From Corallococcus carmarthensis (GTDB taxonomy: Bacteria; Myxococcota; Myxococcia; Myxococcales; Myxococcaceae): a stretch of 64,000 nucleotides of DNA. How positions within the stretch are numbered: position 1 is the first letter of the stretch; each line of letters opens with the position of its first letter. Both the position numbers and the translations under genes were made by a program. Below, piece by piece: positions 47,652-57,408 of the stretch. The notes beneath the pieces were generated by a model. That model was not told the origin of the DNA. It saw only the letters and a list, made by a program, of their open reading frames with translations, and searched no databases. Where the stretch lies: contig NZ_RAWE01000005.1 in NCBI RefSeq assembly GCF_003611695.1, positions 1 through 64,000 on the forward strand. The letters run 5' to 3'.

Positions 47652-48398
47652 TCACTTCGCCTTGGGCGGCACGATGAAGTGGCCATCCGGCCCCAGGCGC
47701 AGCCGGGTGATGTAGCGCTGGTGGATGTCCACGTAGAGGTCCTTCCCGTTGCGGAAGAACGTCACCGTGGGCGCGATGAGCTGGTGTTGCGGAGGCTCTC
47801 CCAGGGCGATCCACGCGCGGTGGCCATCCGTGCCCAGGCTGACCCACCGCACCTCGGGTTTTCCCTTCTCGGGCTCCGTGAGCAGCTTCAGCAGGAAGAT
47901 GGCGAAGCGCCCGTCGGGAGACCGCCAGGAGTCGGCCAGGGACAGCGTCATTGGCGCGAAAAGGCTCGTGGACCAGCCATTCACCACGCAATGCCCCTGG
48001 GCATGGGGACGCGCGAAGACCAGGGCTCCCCAATCTGACTTCCGGGTCGGTGCGCCCAAGCCGATGACCTCCACCGTTCCCGATGCGAGCGACACCTCCT
48101 GCTGGAAGAGCTGCTCGGCCGATGACCCGGCGACGAAGCCCAGGTCCGTGAGCGAGAGCGAGGGAACCCAGGCCCGTGCCCGTATTGACCGGGAGAGCCC
48201 CTGCTCCAGCCAGTCCTCCTCCACGATATCCGGGGGACATTCAGGCAGCTGTTCGACCGAGGCCGACGGCGCGCGGGCCGGAGCGTTCAAGGGGGTCTTC
48301 GGCACGTCGTCGGGCGGAGGGCGCGACTCCTGCTTCCCCGCCGCGCATCCCGCCATCAAACCCACCACGCATCCCCATATCCCCAGTCGTTTCATCAT
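47652..48398 (-). CDS. Lipoprotein of unknown function
   Basis: 248 residues; two adjacent ATGs (48398, 48395). Lipobox LMAGC followed by AGKQESRPPPDDVPK, a polar linker. The mature domain is beta-rich (VEVIGLGAPTRKSDWGALVF, SLSLADSWRSPDGRFAIFLL, DLYVDIHQRYITRLRLGPDG). No enzyme motif. Located 12 bases after the LysR gene stop on the same strand, perhaps read through. Confidence 0.75.
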   Translation of the reverse strand: MMKRLGIWGCVVGLMAGCAAGKQESRPPPDDVPKTPLNAPARAPSASVEQLPECPPDIVEEDWLEQGLSRSIRARAWVPSLSLTDLGFVAGSSAEQLFQQEVSLASGTVEVIGLGAPTRKSDWGALVFARPHAQGHCVVNGWSTSLFAPMTLSLADSWRSPDGRFAIFLLKLLTEPEKGKPEVRWVSLGTDGHRAWIALGEPPQHQLIAPTVTFFRNGKDLYVDIHQRYITRLRLGPDGHFIVPPKAK

Positions 48399-48410
48399 CG
48401 TGCGCGCATG

Positions 48411-49355
48411 CTAGCGCACCCGGGCGCGCGGTCTCTTCGAGCGCGGCGGGGCTTCCGCTTCGGCCTGCGCGGCCAGGTACTCCGCGAACACGGCCTCGAA
48501 GGTCGCCGCGAACTCACGGATGCGGGGGACCTTGCGCAGATCCTTGTGCATCGTGAGGTAGAAGCGGAGCGACGGCAGCGGCGTCTCCAGACGTACCCGG
48601 ATCAATCCCAGGTGCTCCTGCTCCGCCCCGACCCCCAGCATCACCAGGCCCATGCCGCCCTTCGCCGCGTGCAGCCGCGCCTCCATCGAATTGGAGCGGA
48701 AGGGAAAGCGGCAAGCGCCCCGCTGGATCAACCACTGCGAAGGGCCCTGCCCACGAGGCGTCTCGTCCTCGACGACGAAGTCCTGCTCACGGTAGTCGTC
48801 GGCGCCCAGGAACCGCTTGGGCAGAGCGCGCGCCAGGTACTCCGCGCTCGCGTAGAGGCCAGTCACGACGTCGCCCAGCGGCTTGTCGATGAGCACCGGT
48901 GAGGAGGACCGCCCGCCCCTCACGCCGATGTCCGCTTCGCGCGAGGACAGGTCCACGAACCGCAGCTCCGAAATCACTTCCACCAGTGTCTCCGGATGCA
49001 GCCGCCGGAACCGCGTGGCCGCCTCCGCCGCTCCCACCAGGAAGCCGTCCGGCAACGAGACGCGAATCCTGCCCGCATAGGGAGAGCTCCCGCCGCCATC
49101 ACGGCGGTGCGCGCGCAGGGACTGCTCGAAGCCCTCCGCCAGCGCGATGAGCTCCAGGGCCTCCTTCTCCAACCAGACGCCCTGCGAGGTGCGATGGACC
49201 AGCGCGCGCCCCAGGTCCTTCTCCAGCGCCCCGATACGGCGCGCCACCGTGGAGGTCGACAGGCCCAACTGGAGCCCCGCCGCGAGGAAGCTGCCGCCGC
49301 GATGCACTTCGAGCAGGACGCGGAGGTCATCCCAGGCGGGCAGTTTGTTTTCCAT
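48411..49355 (-). CDS. LysR-family regulator of the SDR gene
   Basis: 314 residues, helix-turn-helix at 8-65 (GSFLAAGLQLGLSTSTVARR, IGALEKDLGRALVHRT), ligand domain GRIRVSLPDGFLVGAAEAAT. It follows the SDR gene after 14 bases on the same strand. An inverted repeat TTTCCA-N4-TGGAAA overlaps its start codon and the same sequence lies upstream of the SDR gene, so it probably regulates both itself and SDR. Confidence 0.92.
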   Translation of the reverse strand: MENKLPAWDDLRVLLEVHRGGSFLAAGLQLGLSTSTVARRIGALEKDLGRALVHRTSQGVWLEKEALELIALAEGFEQSLRAHRRDGGGSSPYAGRIRVSLPDGFLVGAAEAATRFRRLHPETLVEVISELRFVDLSSREADIGVRGGRSSSPVLIDKPLGDVVTGLYASAEYLARALPKRFLGADDYREQDFVVEDETPRGQGPSQWLIQRGACRFPFRSNSMEARLHAAKGGMGLVMLGVGAEQEHLGLIRVRLETPLPSLRFYLTMHKDLRKVPRIREFAATFEAVFAEYLAAQAEAEAPPRSKRPRARVR

Positions 49356-49364
49356 GGGTGGAAA
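49349..49364. promoter_or_regulatory. LysR operator candidate, site 1
   Basis: TTTCCA (49349-49354), four bases, TGGAAA (49359-49364). It overlaps the LysR start codon (CAT on the plus strand at 49353-49355). The same arms recur at 50215-50230. Confidence 0.65.
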
Positions 49365-49369
49365 GCACT

Positions 49370-50158
49370 CTAGGTCGCCGGGAGCGCGGGCGTCTTCGGA
49401 CGGGTCATCCGCGCGATGACCTTCGCGCTGAACTCGCGTGAGAAGAAGCGGTTGGCGACGGATGCGAACCGGTTGCCAAGGCCATGCACCACCGACGAGC
49501 GCCCGGCGATGAAGGCAGCCAGGCCCACGGTCACCACGTCCTCCGGCCGCGCCTTCTTCCCGGGGGACGCGCCCTCCCCCGAGCGCTCGAAGAACGGCGT
49601 GTCCGTCGCCCCCGGCGACAGGGCCAGCACCCGGACGCCTCGCTCGCGGTACTCCGCCCAGAGCGCTTCGCTGAAGGACAGGACAAAGGCCTTCGTCGCC
49701 CCGTAGACCGCCATGTACGGCGTCGGCTGGTACGCGGCCATCGAGGCCACGTGGATGACGCCGCCCTGGCGCCGCTCCAGCATGGGAAGGAAGACGTGTG
49801 TCAACTCCACGAGCGCATGGACGTTGAGGTCGATCTGCTCCAGCTGGTCCTTCAAAGGCAGCACATCGAAGCCGCCGTGCAGGCCGAACCCCGCGTTGCT
49901 CACGAGCACGTCCACTTCGAGCCCCTTCGCACGGACTGCGTCGAAGAGCCGCCGCGGGGCCCCCGGAGCGGTCAGGTCCGCGGGCAGGACGTGCGCATTG
50001 CCCAGCGCCGCGGCGAGCGCCTCCAGCTTCGCCTCGCTCCGGGCCACCAGGACCAGCGTGGCGCCCCGGCGTGACAACTCCCGGGCGAACTCCGCGCCAA
50101 TGCCCATGGACGCACCCGTCACCAGCACCGTCTTGCCCGCGAAATCAAATCGTTTCAT
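49370..50158 (-). CDS. Short-chain dehydrogenase/reductase
   Basis: 262 residues. Classical SDR: TGASMGIG (residues 14-21), NAG (NAGFGLHG), catalytic Ser in VASMAAYQ, YGATKAF with Tyr-x-x-x-Lys. ATG 50158. NAD(P)-dependent oxidoreductase of unknown substrate. Its promoter side carries a 16-bp inverted repeat shared with the LysR gene start, so it is likely the LysR target. Confidence 0.92.
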   Translation of the reverse strand: MKRFDFAGKTVLVTGASMGIGAEFARELSRRGATLVLVARSEAKLEALAAALGNAHVLPADLTAPGAPRRLFDAVRAKGLEVDVLVSNAGFGLHGGFDVLPLKDQLEQIDLNVHALVELTHVFLPMLERRQGGVIHVASMAAYQPTPYMAVYGATKAFVLSFSEALWAEYRERGVRVLALSPGATDTPFFERSGEGASPGKKARPEDVVTVGLAAFIAGRSSVVHGLGNRFASVANRFFSREFSAKVIARMTRPKTPALPAT

Positions 50159-50212
50159 CGGTCAAGGATGGGCGCCGGCCGCCCCTGCAACAACGGGAAG
50201 CGGTGGACACCT

Positions 50213-50232
50213 GCTTTCCAGAAATGGAAAGC
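50213..50232. promoter_or_regulatory. LysR operator candidate, site 2
   Basis: GCTTTCCA (50213-50220), GAAA, TGGAAAGC (50225-50232): a perfect 8-bp-arm inverted repeat 55 bases before the SDR start, repeating the arms of the site at 49349-49364. Confidence 0.65.
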
Positions 50233-50242
50233 GGCGCTCCCG

Positions 50243-51136
50243 CTATTCGCGCGACGGCAGCGCGGGCCCCGGGCGCGGCGTGTACACGTTGGCGCTCACG
50301 GAGCGCGCCGCCGCGGTGATGCCAATCAGGCTCTCCGCGTGGCCCAGGAAGAAGTAGCCCGTCTCCGGCAGCCGCGACAGCAACCCCTGGATGACGCGCG
50401 TCCGGGCTTCCGCGCCGAAGTAGATGAGCACGTTGCGGCAGAAGATGATGTCGAACGGCCCCACCGGCCAGGTGGCCGGCGCGTGCAGGTTCGCGCGGGC
50501 GAAGCGCATGAAGGGGCGCAGCTCCGGGCCCGCCATCATCAGGCCCTCCTGGGTGCGCACGCCCTTCAGCATGTACTTGCGCAGCCGGTCCTGCGGAATG
50601 CTCCGGGCCCGCTCCAGGCTCCAGAGGCCCTCCTCCGCGCGCTTCACCGCCCAGGTGGACAGGTCCGTGGCGACGACCTCCAGGTTCCACCCGGAGCCCT
50701 TGGGGAACGCCTCCAGCAGCTCCATCGCCAGTGAGTACGGCTCCTCCCCCGTGGAGCACCCGGCGCTCCAGACGCGGATGCTCCGGGGCCGCCGACTCTG
50801 CGCCGCCTGGGCCGCCCACTCCGGGAAGACATGGTCGCGCAGCAGTTCGAAGTGCCGGGGCTCGCGGAAGAAGGACGTCTCGTGGGTGCAGAGGCTGTCG
50901 AGCATCCGCACCTTCTCCGCCTCGTTCCCCCGCGCGGTGACGTACGCGTGGTACGCGGCGAAGGACGTCAGCCCCAGCTCCCGCAGCCGCCGCGACAGCC
51001 GGTTCGCCACCAGCGCGCTCTTGGCGGAGGACAGGTGGATGCCAGCCTCCGTCTCCACCAGGTGCTGGAACAGCGCCAGCTCCGAGCGCGACAACGCCGG
51101 AGGCAGCGCGGACGGCCAGAGCGCGTCCTCGCTCAT
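50243..51136 (-). CDS. cheR: Chemoreceptor methyltransferase CheR
   Basis: 297 residues. N-terminal CheR helical domain, then SAM-binding RVWSAGCSTGEEPYSLAMEL and FDIIFCRNVLIYFG, the CheR signature. It transfers methyl groups from SAM to glutamates of the adjacent chemoreceptor for adaptation. Last gene of a CheA-MCP-CheW-CheR operon; 4-base gap after cheW. No CheB methylesterase is present, so the demethylation partner would be encoded elsewhere. Confidence 0.94.
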   Translation of the reverse strand: MSEDALWPSALPPALSRSELALFQHLVETEAGIHLSSAKSALVANRLSRRLRELGLTSFAAYHAYVTARGNEAEKVRMLDSLCTHETSFFREPRHFELLRDHVFPEWAAQAAQSRRPRSIRVWSAGCSTGEEPYSLAMELLEAFPKGSGWNLEVVATDLSTWAVKRAEEGLWSLERARSIPQDRLRKYMLKGVRTQEGLMMAGPELRPFMRFARANLHAPATWPVGPFDIIFCRNVLIYFGAEARTRVIQGLLSRLPETGYFFLGHAESLIGITAAARSVSANVYTPRPGPALPSRE

Positions 51137-51140
51137 CTGC

Positions 51141-51698
51141 TCACCCGTTGCCCGACGCTTCCGGAGCCGGAGGCGCCGCGGACGGCACCACGGGAGGCGC
51201 CGTCTCTTCGGTGGCGGCGGCCGTCAGCCGGAGCAACTCCTCCAGCGACAAGAGCCGGTCCAGATCCAGGAGCAGGATGAACGTGTCGTTGTGGCGGCCC
51301 ATGCCCCGGAGGAACTCCAGCCGCACGCGCGTGCCGAAAGCGGGAGGCGGTTCGATGTCCGCGGGGCCCAGCTCCAGCACCTCGCGCACCGTGTCCGTGA
51401 GCAGCCCCAGCACCGTCTGCTGGCCGTCGAGTGCCACCTCCACGATGACGAAGCAGGACCAGCGGGTGATGGGCCGGGGCGGCAGCCCGAACTTCACCGC
51501 CAGGTCCACGACGGGCACCACGCTGCCGCGCAGGTTGATGACGCCCTGCACGGCCGCGGGCATCCCCGGCACGCGCGTGACGGGGCGGTGTTCGATGATC
51601 TCCCGCACCCGCAGGAGGCCCACGGCGTACTCCTCGCCCGCGAGCATGAAGCTCAGGTAGCTGGACCTGCCGCTGCCCGGTTCGGTGGAATGGCTCAT
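51141..51698 (-). CDS. cheW: Chemotaxis coupling protein CheW
   Basis: 185 residues. SH3-like CheW fold: YLSFMLAGEEYAVGLLRVRE, PAAVQGVINLRGSVVPVVDL, VLGLLTDTVREVLELGPADI. The tail after residue 165 is Pro/Ala-rich. It couples the MCP encoded upstream to CheA. Gap to MCP stop is 15 bases. Confidence 0.94.
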   Translation of the reverse strand: MSHSTEPGSGRSSYLSFMLAGEEYAVGLLRVREIIEHRPVTRVPGMPAAVQGVINLRGSVVPVVDLAVKFGLPPRPITRWSCFVIVEVALDGQQTVLGLLTDTVREVLELGPADIEPPPAFGTRVRLEFLRGMGRHNDTFILLLDLDRLLSLEELLRLTAAATEETAPPVVPSAAPPAPEASGNG

Positions 51699-51713
51699 GG
51701 TGCGCGCCCCTTC

Positions 51714-53405
51714 CTAGAATCGCTGGAAGTCATGGGGGGCCGGCGCTTCCGCGCCGTTCTGGAGCCGGGACAGCGCTCCATGCGTGGACGCGGGGAGCGG
51801 TCCCTGCGCCGCCTGCTGGAGGCCCCGGAGGGGCGAGGCCGGCAGCCGGGGAGCGGTCGGACGATGCTGCGCGGAGGAGGCGTTGAAGCTGAAGCCCTCC
51901 GTCAGCCGGAAGAAGGTCATCATCTGCAGCAGCGACTCCGCCTGGGTGGCCATCTCCTCCGCGGTGGAGGACAGCTCCTCCGCGGCGGACGCGTTGCGCT
52001 GGGTCACCTGATCCACCTGCGTCATGGCGCGGTTCATCTGCGACACGCCGACGGACTGCTCGCGCGACGCGTTGGTCACCTGCTGCACCAGCTCCGACGT
52101 GCGGCGGATGGCGGGCACCAGCTCCGACAGCAGCTGGCCGCTGCGCTCAGCGACCTTCACGCTGGAAGTGGCCAGGCTCCCAATCTCCTTCGCGGCCTTC
52201 TGGCTGCGCTCCGCCAGCTTGCGCACCTCCGTGGCGACGACGGAGAAGCCCCGGCCGTGCTCACCGGCGCGCGCGGCCTCCACGGCGGCGTTCAGCGCGA
52301 GCAGGTTCGTCTGGTAGGCGATCTCCTCCACGATGTCGATGCGCTCCGCGATGGCGTTCATCGCCTCCACGGTCTCCTTCACCGCGCGGCCGCTCTCCTC
52401 CGCGTCGCGGGCGCCCTTGAGGGCCGTCTGCTCCATCTCCCGGCTGTTCTCCGAGTTCTGGCGGATGCTGACGTTGAGCTGCTCCAGGCTGGCGGTGGTC
52501 TCCTCCACGGAGGCCGCCTGGGAGCTGGTGCCCTGCGACAGCCCCTGCGCGGCGGACGCCACCTGGAGGGACGCGGACGACAGCGAGCCCGCGGCGCCGC
52601 GCACCTCGCTGATGACGCCCGACAGCCGCTGGATCATGTCCCGCATGCTGCCCATCATCCGGCCCGTCTCGTCGGTGCCCCGCGCGGAGATGTTCGCGGT
52701 GAGGTCACCCGCCGTCACCTGCGCCGTCACCTGCACGGCCTCCGTGAGCGGCTGCACGATGCTGCGGGTGAGGAAGAAGGCCAGCAGGCCCGCGATCAGC
52801 ACGCCCATGACGCCGCCGGTGATGATCACGTCGTACAGGTCCTTCACCATGGCCCCCGTCCGGGCGTTGCGCTCCTGCAGGAGCACCGTCTCGTCGTCCG
52901 CGAGCTTGGTGAGCAGCATCCGGATGCGGTCCGCGGTCTGCTTGCCGCGCGCGGACTGCTCCACCGCCACGAGCTGGGCCAGCTCCCCCCGGCCCGCGTT
53001 GACCTCGCGGCGCTGGGCGATGAGGGGCTCCAGGTGCTGGTTGATCCACTGCTGCAGCAGGTCGCGGATCTCCTGCTGGCGATCCTGCTGGCGGTGGTCG
53101 CTCTGGGTGAGCTGGCGGAGGCTGTCCAGGTTCTGGGACACGCTCAGCCGGGCCAGGGTGTAGGGCTCCAGGAACTTGTCGTCGCCGGTGATGATGAAGC
53201 CGCGCTGCCCCGTCTCCAGGTCGGCCATGTCACCCTCCAGGGTGCGCAGGGCGATCAGCACCCGTTGGCTCTCGGTGTCGCCCTCGGCGATCTTCGCGGT
53301 CCTGTCCAGGGTGGTGTACACGACCGTCACCACACCGATGATGATGGCGACCATCGCGCCGAAGGCGAGCGTCAGCTTCGCCGTGATGCTCATATTGTTG
53401 AACAT
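51714..53405 (-). CDS. Methyl-accepting chemotaxis protein with CHASE3-type N-terminus
   Basis: 563 residues. TM1 ([20 protein letters not shown]), periplasmic CHASE3-like helices with [14 protein letters not shown]2 at about 185-205, HAMP, then signalling coiled coil with tip [20 protein letters not shown] and [20 protein letters not shown]. Usual MCP length. Pro/Ala-rich C-terminal tail of about 60 residues may bring partners. It is the receptor of the downstream CheW/CheR and upstream CheA set. Confidence 0.94.
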   Translation of the reverse strand: MFNNMSITAKLTLAFGAMVAIIIGVVTVVYTTLDRTAKIAEGDTESQRVLIALRTLEGDMADLETGQRGFIITGDDKFLEPYTLARLSVSQNLDSLRQLTQSDHRQQDRQQEIRDLLQQWINQHLEPLIAQRREVNAGRGELAQLVAVEQSARGKQTADRIRMLLTKLADDETVLLQERNARTGAMVKDLYDVIITGGVMGVLIAGLLAFFLTRSIVQPLTEAVQVTAQVTAGDLTANISARGTDETGRMMGSMRDMIQRLSGVISEVRGAAGSLSSASLQVASAAQGLSQGTSSQAASVEETTASLEQLNVSIRQNSENSREMEQTALKGARDAEESGRAVKETVEAMNAIAERIDIVEEIAYQTNLLALNAAVEAARAGEHGRGFSVVATEVRKLAERSQKAAKEIGSLATSSVKVAERSGQLLSELVPAIRRTSELVQQVTNASREQSVGVSQMNRAMTQVDQVTQRNASAAEELSSTAEEMATQAESLLQMMTFFRLTEGFSFNASSAQHRPTAPRLPASPLRGLQQAAQGPLPASTHGALSRLQNGAEAPAPHDFQRF

Positions 53406-53431
53406 GGTGACTCCGGAACTGCGACGGATGA

Positions 53432-55129
53432 CTACGGCGCCCGGGGGGCGGCGGAAGGGGATGGGGTTTCCAGGGGAGCGGGAGGACCGAGCACGGACTC
53501 GGAGGCGTGGAGGATGGCCCTGCGCACCAGCGCGGGCGTGTCCAAGAGGAGCCCCACCCGGCCGTCTCCCAGGATGGTGGAGCCGGAGATGCCGGGGATG
53601 CCCTGGAAGAGGCGCCCCAGGGGCCGGATGACCCGCTGGCCCTCGCCCTGGAGCTCATCCACCGCCAGCCCGATGACGCCGTCCGGATGCCTGAGGACGA
53701 CCACGTTCTCCCGGGCCGGTGTGCCGCCGCCCAGGGAGAAGACCTGGCGCAGCCGCAGGTACGGCAGCGGCTGGCCGCGCAGGGACAGCACGCCGGACGC
53801 ATCCAACGTGCGCTCGCCGGCGGGGACCTCCATGCACTCCTGCACGCCTTCGATGGGGACCACGTACACCTGATCCCCCACGCCCATGGCGAAGCCCTGG
53901 ATGACCGCGAGCGTGAGCGGCAGCCGCAGCGTCAGCGTGGTGCCCTGCCCCTCCTGGCTCTGGATGGACACGGAGCCGCGCAAGGCCTCGATGTCCCGGC
54001 GCACCACGTCCATGCCCACGCCGCGGCCGGACAGCTCCGTCACCTCGGTGGCCGTGGAGAAGCCGGGCTCGAAGATGAGGCGCAACAGCTCGTCGTCGCG
54101 CAGCCGCTCGGGCGCCGCCACCAGGCCCTTCTGCCGCGCACGCTCGCGCACCCGCTCGCGCTGGATGCCCCGGCCGTCGTCGGACAGCTCCACCACCACG
54201 CTGCCCGCGTCATGGTAGGCCTTGAGCCGCATGCGGCCCCGGGGGTCCTTGCCCGCGGCCCGCCGTTCGTCCGGCGTTTCGATGCCGTGGTCCAGCGCGT
54301 TGCGCAAGAGGTGGAGCAGCGGGTCGCGCAGCGCGTCCAGCACCGCGGTGTCCAGCGTGGCGTCCTCGCCCTCCAGCTCCAGCTGGGCCAGCTTCTTCTG
54401 GGAGCGGGCCAGGTCGCGCACGGTGCGCAGGTGCTGACGGAACAGCGGTCCCACCGGGACCATCCGCACCTTCATCACCTCTTCCTGGAGTGCCTCGAAG
54501 AGCGGATCCATCTCCCGCTGCTGGTTGAGCGCGTCCTCCCAGCTGGCCCCGAACTCCTCCGCGCGCGCCAGGAACTGCGCCATCCGGCCCCGCGCCACGG
54601 ACAGCTCCGCGGTGAGCGTGACGATGCGGTCCAGGCGCTCCAGGTCCATGCGTGCGCGGCTCCGCGCCTTGCTCCGCGCCTCCGGCAGGCGAAGCGGGCC
54701 GGCGGGAACGGGCGGCGCCTCCGTGGGAGCGCCCGCGACGATGCCCTCGCGCAGCCGGACGAGGTGGGCCTGGTGCACCGCGCCCAGCGAGTCCACGCCC
54801 GCGAGCGACGCCCGGGACAGTTCGCGAAGGTGATCCACGGCGCCGAGCAGCAGCGACACCCGCGTCTCATCCGGGGCGAGGCGCCCGTCGAGCAGCGCCT
54901 GGAGCAGGTCCTCGACGCCGTGCGTGTAGTCCGTCACGGCCTGGAAGCCGAGCGACGCCGCCGCGCCCTTCAGCGTGTGGGCCCCGCGCAGGATGTCCTG
55001 GAGCAGCCCTTCCGCCGGAGAGACCTCCAGGGCGATGAGGTTCTCTTCCATGGAGGAGACCAGCCCCTCCGCTTCGTCCGCGAAGACGGCCAGCACCTTC
55101 TGCCATTCCGCGGCGGTTTCCGACGACAT
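53432..55129 (-). CDS. cheA: Chemotaxis histidine kinase CheA
   Basis: 565 residues from ATG 55129 (a GTG 21 bases upstream is possible). Hpt domain with HTLKGAAA, phosphorylated His51; dimerisation region 165-225; ATPase with [21 protein letters not shown] and [14 protein letters not shown]; CheW-like end ([13 protein letters not shown]). It lacks the P2 CheY-binding domain between Hpt and dimer region (only a short Ala/Pro/Arg-rich linker). No CheY or CheB gene follows, so its output may be a separate regulator. First gene of the operon, followed at 26 bases by the MCP gene. Confidence 0.93.
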   Translation of the reverse strand: MSSETAAEWQKVLAVFADEAEGLVSSMEENLIALEVSPAEGLLQDILRGAHTLKGAAASLGFQAVTDYTHGVEDLLQALLDGRLAPDETRVSLLLGAVDHLRELSRASLAGVDSLGAVHQAHLVRLREGIVAGAPTEAPPVPAGPLRLPEARSKARSRARMDLERLDRIVTLTAELSVARGRMAQFLARAEEFGASWEDALNQQREMDPLFEALQEEVMKVRMVPVGPLFRQHLRTVRDLARSQKKLAQLELEGEDATLDTAVLDALRDPLLHLLRNALDHGIETPDERRAAGKDPRGRMRLKAYHDAGSVVVELSDDGRGIQRERVRERARQKGLVAAPERLRDDELLRLIFEPGFSTATEVTELSGRGVGMDVVRRDIEALRGSVSIQSQEGQGTTLTLRLPLTLAVIQGFAMGVGDQVYVVPIEGVQECMEVPAGERTLDASGVLSLRGQPLPYLRLRQVFSLGGGTPARENVVVLRHPDGVIGLAVDELQGEGQRVIRPLGRLFQGIPGISGSTILGDGRVGLLLDTPALVRRAILHASESVLGPPAPLETPSPSAAPRAP

Positions 55130-55598
55130 GTCCCCCGGGCCTGTCGTCACCTTCCGCCCCGGAGGCGAAGGGGAACCGGCGCGCGTGTTGGAACAGGTGG
55201 AGGGACTTTCAAGAACAGCGGCATGCGCCCCCCTTCCTCGAGATGCAAGGCATTGCCATGAAGGTGGGCCGACCCCCAGGCGAGGAATGAATCAAGAAGT
55301 CAACAATATCGAAACAAACAACAAGACACAACCTCACCAGTGATTTCACGCACAGTCGGAATCAGCAGGGAAGCGCGGCGCGTTTCCGGGCAGGACGTCA
55401 CAGGTCGGGTGACGGACGCCATCCGAAGGGAGTGTGTCTCAGCTGTCTTGAGTTACATGTTTCAATCCCAGCCACATCCAACACAGTGCGTCTCGTACGT
55501 TCGTCCAGGACAGTGCACTGGCACTCCGGGGTGATGTGGACTCCCTGGTTCGCGCGCGACGCTCCTCTGAGCGCACGACGAGCAACCGGAGGGACTGC
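55130..55598. other. Divergent intergenic region
   Basis: 469 bases between CheA (minus) and the FAD oxidoreductase (plus) starts. AT-richer around 55290-55340 (AACAATATCGAAACAAACAA). CAGTGCACTG (55511-55520) is a perfect palindrome. GGAGGG (55588-55593) is the ribosome binding site of the following gene. No gene supported. Confidence 0.5.
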
Positions 55599-57386
55599 AT
55601 GCCCAGCGTCATCGTGGTGGGAGGAGGCGTCGCGGGTCTGACGGTCGCGCATGAGCTGGTGGAGCGCGGCTTCGAGGTCCACATCCACGACACGCGGACC
55701 ACGTGGGGCGGCAAGGCGCGCTCGCAGCCGGTGCCCGGCACGGGGACGGAAGGGCGGCGCGACCTGCCGGGCGAGCACGGCTTCCGCTTCTACCCGCGCT
55801 TCTACCGGCACGTCATCGACATGATGCAGCGGACGCCCGCGGTTGCCGGCTCGGCCACACCGACGGTCGACCAGCACCTCAGGGCCACCACGGAGAGCGC
55901 CATCGCGCTCATCGACGAGGACACGTGGTACCGCTTCTCCCGCCGCAAGCTCGACAAGCCCTATGACGTCCTGGAGGCGCTGGAGCTGTTCTTCCAGAAG
56001 CTGGACTTCGACACGGCCGACAGCAGCCTCTACAGCCTCAAGATATTGCAATTCCTCTCATCCAGCGAGGCGCGCCGGTTCGGCCAGTACGAGCAGCGCT
56101 CCTGGTGGGACTTCGCCCAGGGCGACCTGTACTCGCCGAAGTTCCAGCGGCAGCTGCGGGCCGTGCCGCGCACGATGGTCGCCATGGATCCACGGCGCGG
56201 ATCCGCGCGGACCATTGGCGCCATCTCCATGCAGCTCATCCTCGACTTCGCGCAGAGCGGGGTGAACAACGACCGGACGATGGGCGGCCCCACGAGCCAG
56301 ATGTGGCTCGACCCCTGGGTCGCCCACCTGCGAAGCCTGGGCGTGCAGTTCCACGCGGGCGTGAGTTGCACCGGCTTCGACGTCGCGGGCGGGCGCATCT
56401 CCGGCGTCCGCTTCGCCAACGGCGAGTCGCGCACGGCCGACCACTACGTGCTCGCGGTGCCCCTGGAAGCGGCGCATGCCCTCATCACGCCGGAGCTGGC
56501 CGCGTTGGACCCCGCGCTGGCGCGGCTGCGCGCGGCGAACGTGGAGGAGCTGGTGTCGTGGATGGTGGGGATCCAGTTCTTCCTCTACGAGGACGTGCCG
56601 CTGGTCCGCGGCCACACCTTCTATCCGGACTCGCCCTGGGCGCTGACGTCCATCTCGCAGCCGCAGTTCTGGCGCGAGCTGGGCCTGTTCCGGCGCCAGT
56701 TCGGGGATGGGCAGGTGGGCGGGCTCCTGTCCATCGATGTCTCGGATTGGAATACGCCCGGCACGTTCGTTCCGAAGCGCGCGAAGGACTGCACGCCGGA
56801 GGAGATCAAGACGGAGGTCTGGGCACAGCTGAAGGCGGCGCTCAACGGCCGGGACGCGGAAGAGCAGGTGCTGACCGACGAGCTGCTGCACTCCGTCCAC
56901 CTGGACGCGGACCTGGACTACGCCGGCGGGCTGCCGCCGCTCAACTCGTCCGGCCTGCTGGTCCATCCGCCCCGCTCCTGGGAGGTGCGTCCGGAGGCCG
57001 CGAGCGCCATTCCCAATCTCTGCCTCGCGGGGGACTACGTCCGCACGCACACGGACCTGGCCTCCATGGAGGGGGCGTGCGAGGCGGGCCGCCGCGCCGT
57101 CAATGCCATCCTCGACCGGGCGCATTCACCGTCCACCCGCGCGGCCATCTGGCCCCTGGAGGAGCCGGCGTGGCTGGAGCCGTGGAAGCGCCTGGACGCG
57201 GCGCTGTACCAGCGCGGACGCCCGCACCTGTTCGAGCTGCTCGGCCTGCGCACCGCGCTCCAGGCGTCGGACGTGCTGCGCCGGTTCGCGGCCGTCACGG
57301 GCATCACCGACGTGGATGACTGGTTGGATCAGTTCCGCGTCTCCAGCAGGGTCGACTCGCTGCTGGCGCGGCTGGGCATCCGCTGA
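55599..57386 (+). CDS. Phytoene-desaturase/HpnE-like FAD-dependent oxidoreductase
   Basis: 595 residues. NAD(P)/FAD Rossmann motif VIVVGGGVAGLTVAHELVER at the very N-terminus, followed by DTRTTWGGKARSQP, matching flavin amine-oxidase/phytoene desaturase enzymes; C-terminal NLCLAGDYVRTHTDLASMEG, ACEAGRRAVNAILD is the second FAD block. Related enzymes make or modify carotenoids or squalene. A squalene/phytoene-synthase-type gene occurs 4 kb away in this window but is not adjacent. Cytoplasmic or membrane-associated. No signal peptide. Confidence 0.85.
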   Translation: MPSVIVVGGGVAGLTVAHELVERGFEVHIHDTRTTWGGKARSQPVPGTGTEGRRDLPGEHGFRFYPRFYRHVIDMMQRTPAVAGSATPTVDQHLRATTESAIALIDEDTWYRFSRRKLDKPYDVLEALELFFQKLDFDTADSSLYSLKILQFLSSSEARRFGQYEQRSWWDFAQGDLYSPKFQRQLRAVPRTMVAMDPRRGSARTIGAISMQLILDFAQSGVNNDRTMGGPTSQMWLDPWVAHLRSLGVQFHAGVSCTGFDVAGGRISGVRFANGESRTADHYVLAVPLEAAHALITPELAALDPALARLRAANVEELVSWMVGIQFFLYEDVPLVRGHTFYPDSPWALTSISQPQFWRELGLFRRQFGDGQVGGLLSIDVSDWNTPGTFVPKRAKDCTPEEIKTEVWAQLKAALNGRDAEEQVLTDELLHSVHLDADLDYAGGLPPLNSSGLLVHPPRSWEVRPEAASAIPNLCLAGDYVRTHTDLASMEGACEAGRRAVNAILDRAHSPSTRAAIWPLEEPAWLEPWKRLDAALYQRGRPHLFELLGLRTALQASDVLRRFAAVTGITDVDDWLDQFRVSSRVDSLLARLGIR

Positions 57387-57408
57387 AGCGCCGCGCCCGG
57401 CGCGCGGG

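Noticed and set aside
55511-55535. CAGTGCACTG with TGGCACTCCGG as a sigma-54 promoter.
   Set aside because: The GC element at the required spacing is missing, so only the palindrome remains.
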